This document shows positions 1-6,046 of a DNA stretch of 9,255 bases, one piece after another; within the stretch, counting starts at the first letter, position 1; each line of letters starts with the position of its first letter. The notes beneath the pieces were generated by a model. It had not been told where the DNA came from, did not search any database, and saw only the letters and a program-made list of their open reading frames with translations. This DNA is from CADCWK01 sp964244115 (lineage in GTDB: Bacteria; Chloroflexota; Chloroflexia; Thermomicrobiales; UBA6265), in assembly GCA_964244115.1 (NCBI GenBank), contig CAXTHM010000106.1, forward strand, positions 1-9,255, read 5' to 3'. The translations under genes and the position numbers were made by a program.

Positions 1-48
1 CCCCTCCCCGGCTCGTTTCGCGCTGCGGCGCTCACGCCCGGAGAGGGG
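1..48. repeat. Hairpin repeat H, copy 1 (left edge)
   Basis: An imperfect inverted repeat. The left arm CCCCTCCCCGG (1-11) pairs with CCGGAGAGGGG (38-48) with one mismatch, and an inner GCGC/GCGC stem sits at 20-23/28-31. The first 50 bases of the window recur exactly at 9201-9250. A relative with the same outer arms but a different interior lies at 8988-9037, where a T-run makes it look like a terminator. This is a dispersed intergenic palindrome family. It has no coding content that I can support. Confidence 0.75.
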
Positions 49-98
49 CTTCCACGGGTCGGCTTCGCCTTCCGACGGTAGATTGCGCGGTCCTTCTC

Positions 99-316
99 GT
101 AGGGGCGCAGCTTGCAAGCCCGGCGCCCGCAGGCGCCTTCGCCGTCAGGCGAGGCTGGCGCTCCGGGTTCAACCGCCTCCGAATCATTCCAATGCGTTTC
201 GACAGATGCGAACCACGGTCGAGCATGGTTGAACCCAGGACGCCGGCAATCGCCCTGCGGGACGATGGCGCCTGCGGGCGCCGGGCTCGCCAGCGAAGCG
301 GGAGCGCCGCCCCTAC
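99..316. repeat. Foldback (MITE-like) repeat, copy A
   Basis: A 218-bp segment built from nested inverted repeats around one centre. The outer pair is GTAGGGGCG (99-107) and CGCCCCTAC (308-316). The middle pair is a perfect 21-bp inverted repeat (117-137 and 267-287). The inner pair is GGGTTCAACC (165-174) and GGTTGAACCC (227-236), enclosing 52 bases. The reverse complement of 165-284 aligns without gaps to 7305-7424, with 95 of 120 bases matching by hand count. It begins 35 bases past the stop codon of the minus-strand hydrolase, so its transcript could end that mRNA. It encodes no transposase. It could be a non-autonomous mobile element, a REP-like repeat or a structured 3' UTR. ORFs predicted through it are shadows. 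Confidence 0.75.
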
Positions 317-351
317 ACAAAACGCCGCCGCTCGATCTGATCCGGCAACCA

Positions 352-1020
352 TCACATCGCCGGGAACGCAAATGACCGGACGTCAGCAATCACGTTCCGG
401 AGCGTCAAGATCGACCCGTCGATGTCACCGGGGATATCGAGGCTGTGGTCGGCTCCGAGGTGAACCGACCGAGAGAGGTGCGGCAGGGCCGCCAGGCCAT
501 CGAGGAGCGCCTCGTCGTAGTGGCCGTCCTCCGTGCCGATCACGACCAGCCCGGGACGTTCCGCCACCCGGATCGCCGCGAGGACGGCCGGGTCGCGCAG
601 GAGCGGCGTCAGCCAGACCAGGCGGGGTGGCCAACGACCGGCGAGGAGCGTCGGATCGAGACTGGCCATGCCGACGGTGCCGATGGATTTGCCGATCAGC
701 GTGACGGAGTCGAACACGCGCCGGGACCGGGCGGCATCGATCAGGGCGGTGAGGTCATGGGTCAGCCAGCGGGCCTGGGTCGCATCGTCGGCCCTGGCGA
801 AGTCCGGGACTCGCGAGTAGTTCGACAGGACGCGCAGCACGGTCGAGCCGGCTTCGAGGGCGGCCTGCTCCAGGTAATAGAAGATCGGCATCTCGACGCT
901 GTAGGCGTAGCCGGGCATCAGGACCGTGAGGTCGTCGCCCGGCCGATCCGGCAAGCTGAGATCGAACCGCAACGGCTGTCCGTCGAAACCAGTGGCGGTC
1001 ATTAGAGGCGTCTCATCCAT
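352..1020 (-). CDS. alpha/beta hydrolase fold protein
   Basis: A 222-residue protein, short for a single-domain alpha/beta hydrolase and with little room for a cap domain. The nucleophile elbow is G-K-S-I-G at residues 110-114, with Ser112 as the presumed nucleophile, preceded by the strand VTLI. A late strand ends in GTEDGHYD (162-169), offering the acid residue (Glu164 or Asp165). His192 in GADHSLD is the likely catalytic His. PGYAYS (36-41) sits where the oxyanion-hole loop is expected. No signal peptide is seen, so it is probably cytoplasmic; the substrate cannot be read from sequence. I chose ATG at 1020. ATG at 1002 is also possible, with a GGATGAG-like site before it. The open frame continues upstream to 1422, but that part runs antisense to the DUF2089 gene and has no family resemblance. 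It is transcribed divergently from the DUF2089 operon. Confidence 0.85.
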   Translation of the reverse strand: MDETPLMTATGFDGQPLRFDLSLPDRPGDDLTVLMPGYAYSVEMPIFYYLEQAALEAGSTVLRVLSNYSRVPDFARADDATQARWLTHDLTALIDAARSRRVFDSVTLIGKSIGTVGMASLDPTLLAGRWPPRLVWLTPLLRDPAVLAAIRVAERPGLVVIGTEDGHYDEALLDGLAALPHLSRSVHLGADHSLDIPGDIDGSILTLRNVIADVRSFAFPAM

Positions 1021-1075
1021 CCCGTCATCTTCCCATGACCAGCACTGCCGAGCGTTCGTGGTTCGATCAAGGTCG

Positions 1076-1112
1076 GTATTAATATAATCAATCCGTGGTT
1101 GACGAATATCAA
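1076..1112. promoter_or_regulatory. AT-rich divergent intergenic island
   Basis: A short AT-rich patch in otherwise GC-rich DNA, between the divergent hydrolase and DUF2089 genes. It contains TATAAT on the plus strand (1083-1088), though without a good -35 box 16-18 bases upstream. On the minus strand it offers several TATATT/TATTAA-like -10 candidates that could serve the hydrolase. The composition supports a promoter or regulator-binding region, but the exact elements for the minus strand cannot be fixed by eye. Confidence 0.45.
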
Positions 1113-1127
1113 TGTCGGGTGTAACTT
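1099..1127 (+). promoter_or_regulatory. Putative promoter of the DUF2089-SHOCT-DUF4097 operon
   Basis: TTGACG (1099-1104), a 17-base spacer, then TAACTT (1122-1127). The hexamers match a -35 TTGACR and a relaxed -10 of the form TANNNT. The same arrangement (TTGACA, 17 bases, TAAGGT) stands upstream of argG, which supports it as the housekeeping form in this genome. Transcription would begin near 1134, leaving a leader of about 80 bases before the ATG at 1214. Confidence 0.5.
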
Positions 1128-1213
1128 CGTTGCAGCACCGGTCGGAGTCGCGCGGAGCGACGACATCCAGAACCGGTCGATGTGATCCTCGACAGCGCGA
1201 GAAGGCCACACCC

Positions 1214-1621
1214 ATGCAACTCCCGACCGTCCTCGGCCGATGCCCGGTCTGCACCAACGAGTTGCAGGTCACCCGGCTCCACTGCCCGAACTGCGACACC
1301 GGTATCGACGGCCGCTTCCGGCTGTCCCGCTTCCAGCGCCTCAGCGTCGACCAGCTCGGCTTCGTCGAGGTCTTCCTCCGCAACCGCGGCATCATCAAGG
1401 ACGTCGAGGCCGAGCTCGGCATCTCCTACCCGACGGTCCGGGCCCGGCTGGACGAGGCGATCCGGGCGATGGGCTTCCCCTCCAGCGAGGAGGGCGGCCG
1501 CAGCGGTCGCGACCAGGTCCAGATGCGGGAGGACCGCCGCGGCATCCTCGAAGATCTCCAGGCCAAGCGGATCACCGCCGACGAGGCCCATCGCCAGCTC
1601 CAGAAGCTCTCGGGCGGTTGA
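1214..1621 (+). CDS. DUF2089 family protein (zinc ribbon plus HTH)
   Basis: A 135-residue protein matching the DUF2089 family as I know it. The N-terminus has a zinc-ribbon pattern with Cys10, Cys13, Cys24 and Cys27 (CPVC and CPNC). Residues 43-88 form the conserved core, with VEVFLRNRG followed by ELGISYPTVRARLDEA, which reads as a helix-turn-helix and suggests DNA binding. Residues 107-133 (from REDRRGILEDL) form a short two-helix SHOCT-like module that recurs in both downstream proteins. The start is ATG 1214, with GAGAAGG at 1199-1205 as ribosome binding site; the open frame upstream is not family-like. It is the first gene of a three-gene operon, 23 bases before the next start. Likely role: transcriptional regulator of its own operon (inference). 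Confidence 0.88.
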   Translation: MQLPTVLGRCPVCTNELQVTRLHCPNCDTGIDGRFRLSRFQRLSVDQLGFVEVFLRNRGIIKDVEAELGISYPTVRARLDEAIRAMGFPSSEEGGRSGRDQVQMREDRRGILEDLQAKRITADEAHRQLQKLSGG

Positions 1622-1644
1622 GACGCACGGAAGGAGGATGCCCG

Positions 1645-2469
1645 ATGACCACGATCACGTCGCAGGCGGCCCTGCTCCTGGCCCTGCTGCCCGCCCTCGC
1701 CGCTCGACCATTCCGGACGGACGGCGGCGAGCCGACGGCGGACCGACCCGACCCCATCCGGGTCGCCGGGTCGATGGGGAGGGAAGGCGTGCTGGAACTG
1801 CTCGAGGGCGGGATGATCAGCACCGAGGAGGCGCTCGATCTGCTCGACGGTCTCGACCAGTCCGGCCCGGACCGGCGGCCGCTCGACTCGGGCATCGGCG
1901 GGGACGCCCCCCGCCGTCCGGGTCGTCCAGCCCGGCCAGCGCGCCCACAGCGACTCGCCCGCGGCGCCCGGACCCGGCTCGATCCGCGGCGCTCGCCCGG
2001 GCCTTCCGCAAACTGGCTTTCTGGTGGACATCCCCTCAAATCGCCTGCCGTGAGGCCCACGNNNNNNNNNNTCGCCCGCGGCGCCCGGACCCGCGACCCG
2101 GACGAGCCGGACGACGACCGTCGGACTCGCGAGGAGCGCCAGGCTCGTCGCGAGGAGCGCCAGGCAGACCGGGAGGAGCGCCAGGCTCGTCGCGCTGAGC
2201 GGTCGGAAATGGGCAGCGTCGACACGGGCTTCGGCGGCAAGCGGACGTTCCGGATCGAGGTCGATGACGCCAGCGGCTCACGGGTCAACCTCTCCCTGCC
2301 GATCGGCTTCCTCGACACCGGGCTCAAGGTCGCCGAGCGGTTCTCGCCGGGTCTTCTCGACGGCGCCGTCGGGAACTCCATCCGCCGGGCGATCAGCGGG
2401 GGCCAGGCCGGCACGATCATCGAGGTCGACGACCCCAGCGGTCAGCACGTCCGGATCGCGATCGAATAG
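1645..2469 (+). CDS. SHOCT-like domain protein, interrupted by assembly gap
   Basis: The start is ATG 1645, 7 bases after a strong AGGAGG (1632-1637). The residues in order are: a hydrophobic N-terminus (about 8-20) resembling a signal or anchor; a SHOCT-like two-helix module (about 46-70, from GREGVLELLEGG to LLDGL); a Pro/Arg-rich low-complexity linker; ten undetermined bases; a charged segment with three REERQAR-type heptads (162-182); and a C-terminal domain (about 199-274) with RIEVDD, VNLSLPIGFLDTGLKVA and TIIEVDDPSGQHVRIAIE. The two end domains occur together in companion proteins of DUF4097 operons in Firmicutes and Chloroflexota; no enzymatic motif is visible. The frame is the same on both sides of the gap as drawn, but the true gap length, and so the 274-residue length, is uncertain. 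ATG 1774 is an alternative start directly before the SHOCT-like module but lacks a ribosome binding site. Confidence 0.75.
   Translation: MTTITSQAALLLALLPALAARPFRTDGGEPTADRPDPIRVAGSMGREGVLELLEGGMISTEEALDLLDGLDQSGPDRRPLDSGIGGDAPRRPGRPARPARPQRLARGARTRLDPRRSPGPSANWLSGGHPLKSPAVRPTXXXXARGARTRDPDEPDDDRRTREERQARREERQADREERQARRAERSEMGSVDTGFGGKRTFRIEVDDASGSRVNLSLPIGFLDTGLKVAERFSPGLLDGAVGNSIRRAISGGQAGTIIEVDDPSGQHVRIAIE
1955..2093. repeat. 22-bp direct repeats flanking the gap
   Basis: The 22 bases at 1955-1976 recur exactly at 2072-2093, immediately after the run of N. The copies are 117 bases apart, which is 39 codons, so both read ARGARTR in the same frame. This may be a real in-frame duplication. 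It may equally be two contig ends that overlap but were joined by a spacer of Ns. Confidence 0.85.
2062..2071. other. Assembly gap (10 N)
   Basis: Ten undetermined bases lie inside the SHOCT-like gene. A round run of ten is typically a placeholder of arbitrary length, so the reading frame and protein length across it are not reliable. Confidence 0.98.
2128..2190 (+). repeat. Three 21-bp in-frame tandem units
   Basis: Units at 2128-2148, 2149-2169 and 2170-2190 share the core GAGGAGCGCCAGGC. They encode the heptads REERQAR, REERQAD and REERQAR, followed by a decayed RRAER. The result is a highly charged stretch likely to form a single alpha-helix or coiled-coil spacer between the N-terminal SHOCT-like module and the C-terminal domain. 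Near-identical units suggest recent expansion and possible length variation between strains. Confidence 0.8.
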
Positions 2470-2577
2470 CGCCGGACCACTCCCCGAACAACCAGACGCG
2501 ACCCTGAACGGGTGCCCGGAGCGGGTGCCCCGGGACGACACACCCTTTGAGCCGGCAGGACCGGCGGGAGAGCACCC

Positions 2578-3951
2578 ATGAGCGAGCAGACGTACGTCGA
2601 GGTCTTCGGCGATGACGACGAGGTGACGTTCGAGCTTCGGGCGGAGCCGTCCGCCACGCCCCGCGAATTCCATCTCAGCAGCACGAGCGGCGAAGTCACC
2701 CTGCACGCGACCGACCGGACCGACATCCAGGTCTGGCTGGAGGTCGACGGCGGCTCCTCGGAGGACAGGATCGTGACCGCCTCCTGGGACGGCCACCGGC
2801 TGGACGTCGCTCCGGCCAAGGGCAGCGGTGTCGGTCGTGTACTGCGCCGAAACGCGGGCTTCGACGTCCGGGTCGAGATCCCGCGGTCGCTCCTGCCCCG
2901 CTTCGGCGGCCCCGGCATCGTCGCCCGGCTGCACTCCGCCTCCGGTGAGCTGACCGTCGGCGAGGTCGCCGGGGACATCCGGCTCGGCTCGGCGTCGGGC
3001 GGCCTGTCCCTCGCCCGGGTGGATGGCCGGGTCGAGTGCGAGACGGCCAGCGGCGACATCGACCTGGAGCGCGTCCGCGGGGTGTTGAAGGTCTCGACGG
3101 TCAGCGGCGAAGTCTCGCTCTCCGAGACGATCCTCGACCGCTGGGACATCAAGACCGTCAGCGGCGGCGTGACCGGGGAGGTGGTGCTCTCCGGGATCGG
3201 CCCCTACCGGTTGAATACCGTCAGCGGCGACACGGAACTGATGTTCGGCCTGCTCTCCGGCGACCGTCAGCCGGACGCGTTCCTGGTCGAATCCAGCTCG
3301 ATGTCCGGAGACGTCGAGATCGAGGGGACGTCCCGCAAGCTCGGCCGACGACGGTGGCAGATCGGATCGGGGTCAACCCCGGCCGGGACGATCCGGCTGA
3401 ACAGCGTCAGTGGCAACGCCTCCCTGACCATCGACTCGTCATCCATTGACGGCGACTTCCGGGCGGCGGCCGGCCGCTGGGCTGGCAAGCCGTGGGACGG
3501 CACCAGTTCCTCCGGGGCCGGTTCAACCGGGGACGGCGACGAGAAGACCGACTGGGGGGTGAACGACCTCGGCGGCCGCATCGAGGAGCAGATCAACCGG
3601 GCGGTCGGAAAGGTGGACTGGGTGGACATCAACGCCTCGGTCCACGACGCGATCGATTCGGCCTTCGGTCGCCCCCGAAGCGCTCCCACCCCGCCGATCC
3701 CGCCGATGCCACCGGCTCCGCCCGCTTCTCCGGCCCCGCCCTCGACGCCAGCGCCGCCAGCTCCTTCCCCCCTGGGCAAGGACGACCAGGTCGCCGGCCC
3801 CGACGAACCGGCGGCGACGGCCGGGCAGCCGAGGACCGAGGAGGAGCGCCGCCTGGACATCCTCCGCCGGATCGAGCGTAGCGAACTGTCCGTCGAAGAC
3901 GGTATGGCCCAGCTCGACGCGCCGTCGGGACCTGGCCCAAACCAGGCCTGA
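2578..3951 (+). CDS. DUF4097 beta-repeat protein with C-terminal SHOCT-like module
   Basis: A 457-residue protein. Residues 1-295 form the DUF4097 beta-strand repeat domain. The x-x-S-G-x-x turn motif appears nine times: STSGEV 35, SASGEL 120, SASGGL 138, TASGDI 156, TVSGEV 174, TVSGGV 193, TVSGDT 214, SMSGDV 241 and SVSGNA 276, spaced as in a beta-solenoid. Residues 329-363 look like amphipathic helix (GGRIEEQINRAVGKVDWV and on). Residues 369-399 are a Pro/Ala-rich linker. Residues 422-447 (EERRLDILRRIERSELSVEDG) form a SHOCT-like module. There is no signal peptide or membrane helix, so it is either cytoplasmic or released by a non-classical route. ATG 2578 follows a GGGAG site. The family includes LiaX and YvlB, linked to cell-envelope stress in Firmicutes. 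A role in that process here is inference from family and operon. Confidence 0.88.
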   Translation: MSEQTYVEVFGDDDEVTFELRAEPSATPREFHLSSTSGEVTLHATDRTDIQVWLEVDGGSSEDRIVTASWDGHRLDVAPAKGSGVGRVLRRNAGFDVRVEIPRSLLPRFGGPGIVARLHSASGELTVGEVAGDIRLGSASGGLSLARVDGRVECETASGDIDLERVRGVLKVSTVSGEVSLSETILDRWDIKTVSGGVTGEVVLSGIGPYRLNTVSGDTELMFGLLSGDRQPDAFLVESSSMSGDVEIEGTSRKLGRRRWQIGSGSTPAGTIRLNSVSGNASLTIDSSSIDGDFRAAAGRWAGKPWDGTSSSGAGSTGDGDEKTDWGVNDLGGRIEEQINRAVGKVDWVDINASVHDAIDSAFGRPRSAPTPPIPPMPPAPPASPAPPSTPAPPAPSPLGKDDQVAGPDEPAATAGQPRTEEERRLDILRRIERSELSVEDGMAQLDAPSGPGPNQA

Positions 3952-4070
3952 CCGTTCGCATCGCATCGGCGCACCGGCCCATCGATCCGGACGGCAGCCA
4001 GTCGCCCTGACCGGATCCGTCAGCACCTATCGCGTTTTACCCGACAGCCTGAAGAGCAGATGAGCAGCCC

Positions 4071-4087
4071 GGCGAGGGACCCTCGCC
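4071..4087 (+). promoter_or_regulatory. Compact hairpin just before the ribosome binding site at 4091
   Basis: GGCGAGG (4071-4077) pairs perfectly with CCTCGCC (4081-4087) around a three-base loop. It ends four bases before the GGAGGGGG ribosome binding site of the small gene at 4104. It has no T-run. It could be the end of the DUF4097 transcript, or a 5' UTR structure affecting translation of the small gene. Confidence 0.5.
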
Positions 4088-4103
4088 CGGGGAGGGGGAT
4101 TCC

Positions 4104-4286
4104 ATGTTCCGCAACGAGTTCGAACTCAACGAGATGATCCGGGATCGGCAGGCGGAGGTCAGCCGGAGCTGTCGGCGCAATGTGAGCCGACCGGCTGCCC
4201 GTCCCCAGCCGGCGAGGAACCGAGTCCGGCGGGCGATCGGCCACCGCGTCGTCGCGATCGGGACGGCGCTGGTCGGCCCGCTGTAA
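4104..4286 (+). CDS. Small basic protein of unknown function
   Basis: A 60-residue protein rich in Arg. The N-terminus MFRNEFELNEMIRDRQAEV should form an acidic/amphipathic helix. A middle Pro/Arg stretch (RPAARPQPARNRVRRA) follows, and the C-terminus HRVVAIGTALVGPL is mildly hydrophobic. This layout (helix, Arg-rich linker, short hydrophobic tail) resembles unnamed small proteins common in high-GC Chloroflexota and Actinobacteria, but I recognise no named family. The case for a real gene is the near-perfect GGAGGGGG ribosome binding site at 4091-4098, five bases before the ATG. It lies 152 bases after the DUF4097 gene on the same strand and could be a distal member of that operon, although a hairpin separates them. 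Confidence 0.6.
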   Translation: MFRNEFELNEMIRDRQAEVSRSCRRNVSRPAARPQPARNRVRRAIGHRVVAIGTALVGPL

Positions 4287-4787
4287 GCCAGCTCGTCGGG
4301 AGTCGGCGAGCGGTGCGGCAGGCCTCTTCCCCGGTCCCTCCTCTCCACCACCGTTTCAGGCGAGTCAGGCATGGCTCGATCGCCGGTCGCGATACCGCTC
4401 GGTCTCCTCGTCCCGGGCGCCGTAGCCGGGGTCAGCGGGCCGGGGATCACGCGCACCATCGCTGGCAGGCGGCCAAGAACGTGTCGGGCTCGTCAGGGCC
4501 CGGAGGTGGGCACCGCGGGGACCGAGCGACGGGACCTGCTCGGACGCAGACTCGGTCGTTCGGCCGAAGCGGCTGAACCCGAGAGTATCTGACCGGCTTG
4601 TCGACGTTGCCCAACGATGACCCGACGATCCACGTTCCGTTCATCATTTGGCAAGACCATGGCCCCGGCCTTGCTGGTAACATGCCGTATCGCCGTGGCT
4701 GCAGGAGAGACACCCGCCTGTGCTTCGGATCTACGATGCCGTTCAACGTTTGCGGTCCGCCAGCCGGACCGCGGGAGGAAGCCGCGC
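4287..4787. other. About 500 bases with no convincing gene
   Basis: Short open frames cross this stretch on both strands, but none shows a recognisable domain, a good ribosome binding site and steady codon use together. The best is a 73-codon frame at 4371-4592. It begins with a hydrophobic stretch and has GC-rich third positions only in its first 31 or so codons, which could mark a decayed or frameshifted small gene. From 4593 onward lies the upstream region of the cupredoxin gene, including the inverted repeat at 4752-4772. No clear promoter was found. Confidence 0.6.
4752..4772 (+). promoter_or_regulatory. Inverted repeat abutting the cupredoxin ribosome binding site
   Basis: GCGGTCC (4752-4758) pairs with GGACCGC (4766-4772), with one further G-C pair inside and a five-base loop. 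The stem ends one base before the GGGAGGAA ribosome binding site (4773-4780). It could be an operator for a dimeric repressor, or an RNA hairpin next to the site that modulates translation. No family assignment is possible. Confidence 0.5.
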
Positions 4788-5276
4788 ATGAGTTCTTCGT
4801 CAGATCAGCCGACCCGCTTCGCGACCATCGGTCGCCGTCAGGTCATCGGCGCGGCCGCCGCGCTCGTGATCGCCCCGGCCGCCGTTGCCGCCGCCTACGC
4901 CAAGCCGTCCAGCCAGGACGCCACGCCGGGCGCCACCCCCGGCACCCCGGGCGCCACGCCCGAGGGCACCCCGGTCAGCGGCACCCCGGCCGCCGCCGCC
5001 GCTGCGACGACCATCGACATCTCGATGATCGACCTGAAGTTCGTCCCCGCCGAAGTCAGCATCCCGGCCGGCACCGACGTCACCGTCAACGTCGTCAACA
5101 ATGGCGTGCTCCAGCACAACTGGGATGTCCTCGGCACCGAGTTCAAGACGCAGATCGTCGGCGGTGGGGTCGCGGAGACCCTGGTCGTCAACCTGCCGGC
5201 CGGCTCCTATGACCTCCAGTGCGACGTCCCGGGCCACGCCGAGGCCGGCATGGTCGGCATCCTGACCGTCGCCTAG
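4788..5276 (+). CDS. Exported cupredoxin (type 1 copper protein)
   Basis: A 162-residue protein. Residues 1-37 look like a Tat-type signal: IGRRQVIG with Arg16-Arg17, then an Ala/Val-rich hydrophobic core ending near AAAYA. An Ala/Thr/Pro/Gly linker (about 44-75) follows. The cupredoxin domain (about 76-162) starts TTIDISMIDLKFVPAEVSIPAG. The type 1 copper ligands are His110 (LQHNW), Cys145 (LQCDVPGH), His150 and Met155, the set known from plastocyanin-like proteins. It should carry electrons outside the membrane; its partner is unknown. The start is ATG 4788, eight bases after GGAGGAA. The frame is open back to 4617, but that extension would bury the signal. It is probably monocistronic, with an upstream inverted repeat and a downstream hairpin. 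A soluble, lipid-free form is likely, since no lipobox Cys is seen. Confidence 0.88.
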   Translation: MSSSSDQPTRFATIGRRQVIGAAAALVIAPAAVAAAYAKPSSQDATPGATPGTPGATPEGTPVSGTPAAAAAATTIDISMIDLKFVPAEVSIPAGTDVTVNVVNNGVLQHNWDVLGTEFKTQIVGGGVAETLVVNLPAGSYDLQCDVPGHAEAGMVGILTVA

Positions 5277-5316
5277 GTCCGAACCGGCTCGATCAACGAC
5301 TCTTCGATCGACCCAG

Positions 5317-5350
5317 CGAGACGCCGCTCCCTTCCGGGACCGGCGTCTCG
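5317..5350 (+). terminator. Strong hairpin after the cupredoxin gene
   Basis: CGAGACGCCG (5317-5326) pairs perfectly with CGGCGTCTCG (5341-5350). Inside, after one mismatch, TCCC pairs with GGGA around a TTCC loop. It starts 41 bases after the stop codon at 5276. The sequence after it (TCTTGCC) is poor in T, so this is an atypical intrinsic terminator or an mRNA 3'-end stabiliser. Confidence 0.6.
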
Positions 5351-5428
5351 TCTTGCCGCCCGACGCAGGGATTCGCCTGTCCGGGCGAGAGTCCCGCCGG
5401 GGATTCGCTCGGCCAGAGGAGACCCACG

Positions 5429-6046
5429 ATGCGGCCAGCCTACCTCTCCGATCAGACGCTGGCGCTGGCGCTGCGGGCGATGGTCGCGACCGACGCCGAT
5501 GACGCAATGAGCTGGTTCCCGGCGCCCTTCCCCGTCAGTGCGGGGCAGGTCAGCCGTTGGCTGACCGACACGCACGGGTCGTCTGTCTGGGATGACCCGG
5601 CCACGCTCTGGCTGGCGATCACCCAGCGCCCGGAGAACGCGTCGCCGGACGACGAGCGAGACGGCCAGGTCGTCGGTGCTGTCCAACTCCGTCACCCGCG
5701 CGCCCGGACGAGCGACCTCGCGGTCCATCTGGCGCCGCACCTCGCCCCGGACGAGCGCGATCGGCTCCAGGCCCGGGTCATCGGGCTGGTCGTGCCCTGG
5801 GTGCGGGACGAGCTGGAGGCGATGGTGCTGACCCTCTCGGTCGGGTCCGATCAGCCGGCCTCCATCGCCGCCGCCGAAGGACTCGGGATGATTCTGGCGG
5901 CGCGGCTGCGGGAGCACCTGGCCCGGCCGGGCGCACGGGCCGACCTGCTCTGGTACCAGGCGCTCAATCCGACCGGCCGCGGCATCGACCTGCCGTCGCA
6001 CGACCGGATCGGGACAGGCGAGCGAGGAGCCGTCCAGGATGCATAA
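5429..6046 (+). CDS. GNAT-like protein with a degenerate acetyl-CoA loop
   Basis: A 205-residue protein with GNAT fold layout. A central strand (GQVVGAVQLRHP, 79-90) is followed by SDLAVHLAPHL. The C-terminal part (about 137-181, LSVGSDQPASIAAAEGLGM then LREHLARPGARADLLWYQAL) matches the end of RimJ/RimL-type acetyltransferases. The R/Q-x-x-G-x-G/A loop that grips the acetyl-CoA pyrophosphate should follow the central strands. Here the position reads APDERDRLQARVIGL, with no such glycines. It may be a non-catalytic partner or bind cofactor differently. The start is ATG 5429 after AGAGGAGA. Its stop lies inside the next gene (8-base overlap), so the two GNAT genes are translationally coupled and may form a heterodimer or come from an old duplication. 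Confidence 0.75.
   Translation: MRPAYLSDQTLALALRAMVATDADDAMSWFPAPFPVSAGQVSRWLTDTHGSSVWDDPATLWLAITQRPENASPDDERDGQVVGAVQLRHPRARTSDLAVHLAPHLAPDERDRLQARVIGLVVPWVRDELEAMVLTLSVGSDQPASIAAAEGLGMILAARLREHLARPGARADLLWYQALNPTGRGIDLPSHDRIGTGERGAVQDA

Noticed and set aside
99..316. CRISPR array or tRNA-like structure in the 5' repeat region
   Set aside because: The repeats are nested and inverted around one centre, not direct and evenly spaced, and there is no cloverleaf. GGTTCAA resembles a T-loop, but it sits in the inverted arms without the other stems.
1021..1422. N-terminal extension of the hydrolase frame on the minus strand
   Set aside because: It runs antisense to the DUF2089 gene, lacks any domain and has no ribosome binding site. 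ATG 1020 gives a complete alpha/beta hydrolase.
3984..4017. GATCCGG/CCGGATC inverted repeat after the DUF4097 gene as terminator
   Set aside because: A 7-bp stem with a 20-base loop and no T-run is within chance for this GC content.
4037..4459. 140-codon minus-strand frame
   Set aside because: It is antisense to the small gene with the good ribosome binding site; its composition is that of a shadow frame in GC-rich DNA.
4371..4592. 73-codon plus-strand frame starting with a hydrophobic stretch
   Set aside because: The ribosome binding site is weak, codon use degrades after about 31 codons, and no family is recognised. It is mentioned only as a possible relic.
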